Assembly (NCBI GenBank): GCA_040381555.1
Contig: JBEIHC010000008.1
Location: forward strand, 1 to 45,924
From: CANHCC01 sp040381555
GTDB lineage: Bacteria > Bacteroidota > Bacteroidia > J057 > RFSG01
DNA: 45,924 bases
Direction of reading: 5' to 3'
Shown one piece after another: positions 42,667 to 45,924 of the stretch. The position numbers and the translations under genes were made by a program. The notes beneath the pieces are model-generated. The model was given only the letters and a program-made list of their open reading frames with translations. It was not told the origin of the DNA and did no database searches. The stretch's first letter is position 1, and each line of letters opens with the position of its first letter.

Positions 42667-42883
42667 GTTTACCCTAAACTGAAGTTTACACTAAACTGAA
42701 GTTTACACTAAACCGAAGTTTACACTAAACCGAAGTTTACACTAAACCGAAGTTTACACTAAACCGGAGTTTACACTAAACTGAAGTTTACACTAAACCG
42801 GGGTTTACACTAAACCGGAGTTTACACTAAACTGAAGTTTACACTAAACCGAAGTTTACACTAAACCGGGGTTTACCCTAAAA
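42667..42883. repeat. Thirteen-unit array of a 17-bp palindromic repeat
   Basis: Twelve complete units and a partial thirteenth begin every 17 bases from 42667 to 42871. Each unit is the palindrome GTTTA-CAC-TAAAC followed by a 4-base spacer. All 12 complete units keep the arms without change. The centre is CAC in internal units and CCC in units 1 and 13. The spacer changes only by transitions, as YGRR: TGAA, TGAA, CGAA, CGAA, CGAA, CGGA, TGAA, CGGG, CGGA, TGAA, CGAA, CGGG. It fills most of the gap between sodA and the YdeI-like gene. It is not a CRISPR: the repeat is too short and there are no unique spacers. Confidence 0.95.
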
Positions 42884-42885
42884 TA

Positions 42886-42913
42886 AGAAAACCGGCACTA
42901 CGACCGGTTTTCT
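42886..42913 (-). terminator. Intrinsic terminator of sodA
   Basis: AGAAAACCGG (42886-42895) pairs perfectly with CCGGTTTTCT (42904-42913) around an 8-base loop. On the minus strand it lies 23 bases past the sodA stop and is followed by TTATTTT. Confidence 0.85.
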
Positions 42914-42936
42914 ATGTATAATATGAAAGGAAAAGA

Positions 42937-43551
42937 TTAACCTAAATTTTGGTTCACCTGATCCCAGTTGACGATATTCCAAAAAGCCGAAATATAATCG
43001 GGACGGCGATTTTGGTAATTTAGGTAATAGGCATGTTCCCAAACATCCAGTCCTAAAATGGGGGATCCTGAACATTCGGCGATATCCATCAAAGGATTGT
43101 CCTGATTGGGGGTAGAGCAGATAGCCAGTTTGCCATCGGGCATTTTGCAGAGCCAAGCCCAACCGGAACCGAAACGAGTAGCTGCGGCTTTGTTGAACTG
43201 TTCTTTCATTGCCTCAAAGGAACCGAAATCGCGTTGTATCAATTCTGCCACTTTTCCGGTGGGATTCCCACCTGCATTCGGCTTAAGCAGGTTCCAGAAA
43301 AAGGAGTGATTCCAGTGACCGCCCCCATTGTTTCGAACTGCTGTGCGGATGCTATCCGGTAGGCTGTTGATGTTGCGAATAAGGTCTTCTATGGACTTAG
43401 AAGCTAAGTCGGAATGCCCTTCCAATGCGGCATTCAGATTATTTACATAAGCCTGATGATGTTTGCCATGGTGAATTTCCATGGTCAATTTGTCGATGTT
43501 TGGCTCTAGTGCCTCAGGTGCGTAGGGTAGAGCGGGTAAGGTAAATGCCAT
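42937..43551 (-). CDS. sodA: Superoxide dismutase (Mn/Fe family, Mn-like)
   Basis: A 204-residue dismutase that converts superoxide to peroxide and oxygen. Metal ligands: His in MEIHHGKHHQAYV (about 27), His in GGGHWNHSFFW (about 76), Asp and His in LGLDVWEHAYYLNYQ (about 163-167). The Gly in NNGGGHWNH and Gln in STPNQDNPLM are the pattern of manganese enzymes, in contrast to the Gln/Ala arrangement of iron forms, though cambialistic use is possible. No signal peptide. It is transcribed alone, with a terminator after it. Confidence 0.95.
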   Translation of the reverse strand: MAFTLPALPYAPEALEPNIDKLTMEIHHGKHHQAYVNNLNAALEGHSDLASKSIEDLIRNINSLPDSIRTAVRNNGGGHWNHSFFWNLLKPNAGGNPTGKVAELIQRDFGSFEAMKEQFNKAAATRFGSGWAWLCKMPDGKLAICSTPNQDNPLMDIAECSGSPILGLDVWEHAYYLNYQNRRPDYISAFWNIVNWDQVNQNLG

Positions 43552-43661
43552 AAATTGAGCTGTTTAAAAGTATAGATTGAACAAATTTTTCAAGTTTGAA
43601 GTTCAGGAAAAAAAATTTGTGAGATGTAAAAATATAAAATTCTTCATCCCGGAAAAATTTG

Positions 43662-43669
43662 TATTTTTG
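43662..43669 (+). promoter_or_regulatory. -7 element TATTTTTG before tRNA-Pro
   Basis: TATTTTTG fits TAnnTTTG and ends nine bases before the 5' end of tRNA-Pro, so the primary transcript would have a very short 5' trailer. Confidence 0.5.
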
Positions 43670-43678
43670 CACTCCGTT

Positions 43679-43752
43679 CGAGGTGTAGCGTAGCCCGGTA
43701 TCGCGCCTGCTTTGGGAGCAGGAGGTCGTAGGTTCGAATCCTGCCACCTCGA
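43679..43752 (+). tRNA. tRNA-Pro (anticodon TGG)
   Basis: A 74-base cloverleaf. The acceptor stem is CGAGGTG paired with CACCTCG and discriminator A; the anticodon arm is CCTGC-TTTGGGA-GCAGG with TGG at 43713-43715; the T arm holds GGTTCGAATCC. No encoded CCA follows (bases are CAA). A strong hairpin terminator starts at 43754. Confidence 0.95.
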
Positions 43753-43753
43753 C

Positions 43754-43780
43754 AAAAGGAGACTTCGGGTCTCCTTTTTT
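43754..43780 (+). terminator. Terminator between tRNA-Pro and tRNA-Arg
   Basis: AAAAGGAGAC (43754-43763) pairs with GTCTCCTTTT (43769-43778), loop TTCGG, and a run of six T ends at 43780. It directly follows tRNA-Pro and would separate the two tRNA transcripts unless readthrough occurs. Confidence 0.85.
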
Positions 43781-43789
43781 GAACCAAAT

Positions 43790-43863
43790 GGTTCCATAGC
43801 TCAGCTGGATAGAGCAACTGCCTTCTAAGCAGTAGGTCGAAGGTTCGAATCCTTCTGGAATCA
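43790..43863 (+). tRNA. tRNA-Arg (anticodon TCT)
   Basis: A 74-base cloverleaf: acceptor GGTTCCA paired with TGGAATC (one G-T pair) and discriminator A; anticodon arm ACTGC-CTTCTAA-GCAGT with TCT at 43824-43826; T arm GGTTCGAATCC. The sequence to its right is accessory in character, which makes its 3' end a candidate integration site. Confidence 0.95.
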
Positions 43864-44264
43864 CTGTTATTTAAACAAATCACTGAGTTCCCCAAAACAG
43901 TAATTTGTTGATTTGCATACAATTTGCATACAAAAGCAAAGGAACCCTTCCACACATTTGTGAGATAACACTAGTCTCTTAATCCTTATTATTCGAATAG
44001 GTTAAAATCAATCCACCCTCCGCCTACTCAGTTTCCCTTACTAGCTCACATCCTTTTCCGGACTGAACTCACGGTGCAACTCACAGCATCGAAATCAAAA
44101 AAAATCAATTAGAAAAACCCAATAACTTTGTCGGGGTTCTTTTCAGGTTAGAATGAATACCTTCAATCAGAGGGTCAACCTAATTCAGAATATACCTAAA
44201 TGCCCGGCTTCGGTAGGATTAAAATACACTATCCGGACAGTAAAAAAAGATGAATGAGTGCAAC
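43864..44264. other. Gap after tRNA-Arg with short direct repeat
   Basis: 401 bases without a supported gene. The 11-mer ATTTGCATACA occurs twice in tandem at 43911-43921 and 43922-43932, 48 bases past the tRNA. A weak hairpin (AACCC / GGGTT with A- and T-rich flanks) lies at 44111-44144. An open stretch without a start codon ends at about 44155, but I recognise no protein in it. Confidence 0.45.
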
Positions 44265-45134
44265 ATGAAACTATCCATACGCTTTTTTAACGACCGAGAA
44301 GTAAGAGCTGTTTGGGACGATACACAATCCAAATGATATTTTAGCGTGTTGGATATTATCGGCTTGTTGAACGAAGAACCCGATTACACAAAAGTTCGTA
44401 ACTATTGGAAATACCTTAAAGCCAAACTGAAAAAAGAAAACAATCAGTTGGTTAGTGCCACTACCCAACTGAAACTGATGGCGGCTGATGGTAAAAGGTA
44501 CAAAACCGACTTGTTGGATAGCGAGGGGGTTATTGAACTATCCAAAAATTTCCCCAACAACAAGGCTACTAAGTTTTTGGACTGGTTTTTATATAGCGAA
44601 ACCAGCATAGACGGGCAAAGTAAGAAGAAGGCTTACACGCTATTTGAAAGCAACTTAATAAACGAATTAGAAGTAGGTACCACAAAAGGTTTGCAGCAAA
44701 TACACACTTATTTGTTTGGTGGCTTGTATGATTTTGCCGGCCAAATAAGAACAAAAAACAGTTCAAAAGGCGGTTATCGCTTTGTGTATGCCCAGGATTT
44801 AACAAGCAAGTTGCAAGAAATAGATGCCATGCCTCAAACCACACTGGAAGAAATCCTCTTGAAGTATGTTGAAATGAACAAGGCACATCCGTTCATGGAA
44901 GGCAATGGGAGAAGTACCAGAATATGGCTTGACTTGATTTTGAAAAATCGCTTGAAAAAATGTGTGGATTGGAGCAGAATAAGCAAACGCGATTATATGA
45001 ACGCCATGATTATTAGTGCAGTGGATGATAGTGTAATCAAGCAGCTTATCGAAACTGCGCTCACCGCAAAAATAAATGACAGGGAAATGTTTAGGAAGGG
45101 AATTGACTACTCTTATTATTACGAAGAAGAGTAA
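44265..45134 (+). pseudogene. Bro-N-like/Fic protein gene interrupted by an in-frame TGA
   Basis: From ATG 44265 the frame encodes MKLSIRFFNDREVRAVWDDT and then meets TGA at 44334-44336 (codon 24); the same frame continues without a stop to TAA at 45132. Relatives I know carry a Trp there (SK-W-x-FSV-DI), so TGG to TGA is the likely change. The full product would have 289 residues: a Bro-N-like N-terminal domain (about 1-100), then a Fic domain with GLYDFAGQIRT and the complete active site HPFMEGNGRSTR (about 208-219). Restart at GTG 44346 would give a 262-residue protein lacking part of the N-terminal domain but with the Fic domain whole. Confidence 0.8.
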
Positions 45135-45137
45135 AAG

Positions 45138-45162
45138 TGTCTGCTCCCCGAAAATAGAACTG
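45138..45162 (+). mobile_element. Possible insertion-sequence terminal remnant
   Basis: TGTCTGCTCCCCGAAAATAG begins 3 bases past the Fic stop. TG plus a CTGCTCCCC block followed by A-rich sequence looks like the outer end of IS3-family elements. No transposase and no matching opposite end lie in the window, so this is either a solo end or chance. The rest of 45135-45298 is AT-rich and empty. Confidence 0.25.
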
Positions 45163-45298
45163 TTTTAAAATAGACAAAAGGTCGTGTCAGGATTATTTGT
45201 GCTGAGAGAGATTTTAGGTGAATAATTCTTTTTATCTCACTAGAAATATATTCGTGACTTCCCACAAAAAATGATTGACCCTTTATCACATCAAAATG

Positions 45299-45314
45299 TT
45301 TTTGTATTTTTGTA
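45299..45314 (+). promoter_or_regulatory. Promoter region of the toxin-antitoxin pair
   Basis: TTTTTGTA is repeated in tandem (45299-45306 and 45307-45314). Between them the string TATTTTTG (45305-45312) fits the -7 consensus TAnnTTTG, with TTGACC 34 bases upstream. Overlap of the repeat with the promoter would suit autoregulation by the antitoxin. The toxin ATG is 24 bases downstream. Confidence 0.4.
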
Positions 45315-45337
45315 TCCTAGTGAATACAGTTTAAAGG

Positions 45338-45637
45338 ATGTACTCTTTAGAAAAAACTATCGAATTTGATAAGTGGTTTAGAAAACTGAATGACCTGAGA
45401 GCCAAAGCGAAAGTGTTGTTCAGACTTCAAAAATTTGAAAATGAAGGACATTTTGGAGAGTGTAAATCTGTTGGAAACGGAATTAGCGAATTGAAAATTA
45501 ATTATGCAAATGGCTATAGAATATATTTTAAAGAAAAAGATGGAAAGATTATTATACTGCTGATTGGTGGAAATAAATCAACACAACCTAAAGACATTGA
45601 AAAAGCTAAAGAAATTTGGGACAAACTAAAAAAGTAA
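45338..45637 (+). CDS. RelE/ParE-family toxin (addiction module killer protein)
   Basis: A 99-residue toxin of the HigB/Gp49-like branch of the RelE superfamily, which acts as a ribosome-dependent or free mRNA endonuclease. Features: FDKWFRKLNDLRAKAKVLFRLQKFENEGHFGECKSVGNG start, ISELKINYANGYRIYFKEKDGKIIILLIGGNKSTQPKDIEKA end, where ELK-x-x-x-x-GYRIYF and LLIGGNKS are the family core. The toxin gene precedes the antitoxin gene by 3 bases, the order of HigBA-type modules. Confidence 0.92.
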   Translation: MYSLEKTIEFDKWFRKLNDLRAKAKVLFRLQKFENEGHFGECKSVGNGISELKINYANGYRIYFKEKDGKIIILLIGGNKSTQPKDIEKAKEIWDKLKK

Positions 45638-45640
45638 AAA

Positions 45641-45924
45641 ATGGAAACCTCAAAATTTGAAATATCTGACTATTTAGACAGCAACGAAATGATTGCCGAA
45701 TATCTAAATACCGTTTTAGAAGAAGGCGATGATACAGAAATTGTTATTGCAATCGGACATATCGCAAAGGCAATTGGCATGACCAAAATAGCGGAAAAAA
45801 CAGGGATGAGTAGGCCCAGTTTGTACAAAGCATTATCCGAAGGATCCAAACCTCAATTTTCAACTATTATCAAAGTCTTAAAAGCCGTTGGGGGACAGAT
45901 CAGAATTAATCCAATATCCACTTA
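45641..45924 (+). CDS. HigA-like addiction module antidote, 3' end cut off
   Basis: METSKFEISDYLDSNEMI starts 3 bases after the toxin stop. The 94 codons present are almost the full length of the family. The HTH (about 44-80) reads GMTKIAEKTGMSRPSLYKALSEG, then FSTIIKVLKAVGGQIRINP. The frame ends at the window edge with TA, so the next base probably completes a stop codon (or Tyr). The protein should bind the toxin and repress the shared promoter. Confidence 0.9.
   Translation, partial: METSKFEISDYLDSNEMIAEYLNTVLEEGDDTEIVIAIGHIAKAIGMTKIAEKTGMSRPSLYKALSEGSKPQFSTIIKVLKAVGGQIRINPIST

Noticed and set aside
42667..42883. CRISPR array
   Set aside because: Units are 17 bp with 4-base spacers that vary only at two-state positions; CRISPR repeats are 23-47 bp with unique spacers of similar length, and no cas gene is present.
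43644..43955. Minus-strand proteins across the tRNA genes
   Set aside because: These frames read through both tRNA-Pro and tRNA-Arg; sequences such as RRIRTFDL are typical false products of tRNA DNA.
43980..44155. Open frame without a start codon after tRNA-Arg as an integrase remnant
   Set aside because: The translation shows none of the tyrosine-recombinase R-H-R-Y residues, and no start codon exists.

Overview
The window looks like a chromosomal segment of a member of the Bacteroidota, probably a free-living Saprospiria, Cytophagia or Chitinophagia type, at moderate GC. The signs are a secreted protein with a type IX secretion C-terminal signal, a DUF4290-murA pair, a MotA/ExbB-ExbD-ExbD-TonB operon, a NrdB-NrdA class Ia ribonucleotide reductase pair, and -7 promoter elements of the Bacteroidota form TAnnTTTG, several of them so close to start codons that the mRNAs should be leaderless. 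No species can be named from sequence reading alone.

Layout. 1-1700: an unrecognised partial 3' end, a T9SS cargo gene and a 17-bp tandem palindromic repeat. 1700-6300 (minus): murA, DUF4290 and a PcrA/UvrD helicase. 6400-13340 (minus): one long envelope-energisation operon, ExbB-ExbD-ExbD-TonB-small membrane protein-PstS-like lipoprotein-soluble TonB domain-TPR protein, closed by a strong terminator. 13470-17960 (minus): exported hypothetical, rsgA, waaA and an outer membrane protein. A back-to-back divergent promoter separates these from 18000-22565 (plus), a surface-sugar operon (N-acetyltransferase, DegT aminotransferase, UDP-glucose dehydrogenase, UDP-glucuronate decarboxylase, RmlC). 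22800-29400 (plus): a hypothetical, CopA, two small exported proteins sharing a C-terminal PDI..NG transmembrane tail (the first frameshifted), a ThiE/TenI-like protein, an M28 peptidase and a cyclophilin. 29865-31139 (minus): tyrS. 31380-34999: a structured-looking leader, nrdB, nrdA and a terminator. 35209-36389: a DUF4172-Fic protein behind duplicated operator-like palindromes. 36685-39527: der, ybaB and a GT2 glycosyltransferase. 39600-42149: a HTH regulator translationally coupled to a redoxin and a haem c/copper-monooxygenase-like lipoprotein. 42132-43551 (minus): YdeI-like protein and superoxide dismutase, with a 13-unit array of a 17-bp palindrome between them. 43679-43863: tRNA-Pro and tRNA-Arg. 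43864-45924: an accessory tail with a Bro-N/Fic gene broken by an in-frame TGA, an insertion-sequence-like end, and a RelE/HigA-type toxin-antitoxin pair running off the end.

Most of the window is ordinary core metabolism and envelope biogenesis. The observations I would follow first are: two 17-bp-period palindromic arrays with related cores (1413-1497 and 42667-42883) plus solo copies of the same GTTTA-NNN-TAAAC motif in two gene-end regions; the pair of small exported proteins with a shared C-terminal anchor; the nonsense-interrupted Fic gene; the operator-like repeats in front of the intact Fic gene; and the HTH-redoxin-cytochrome operon.
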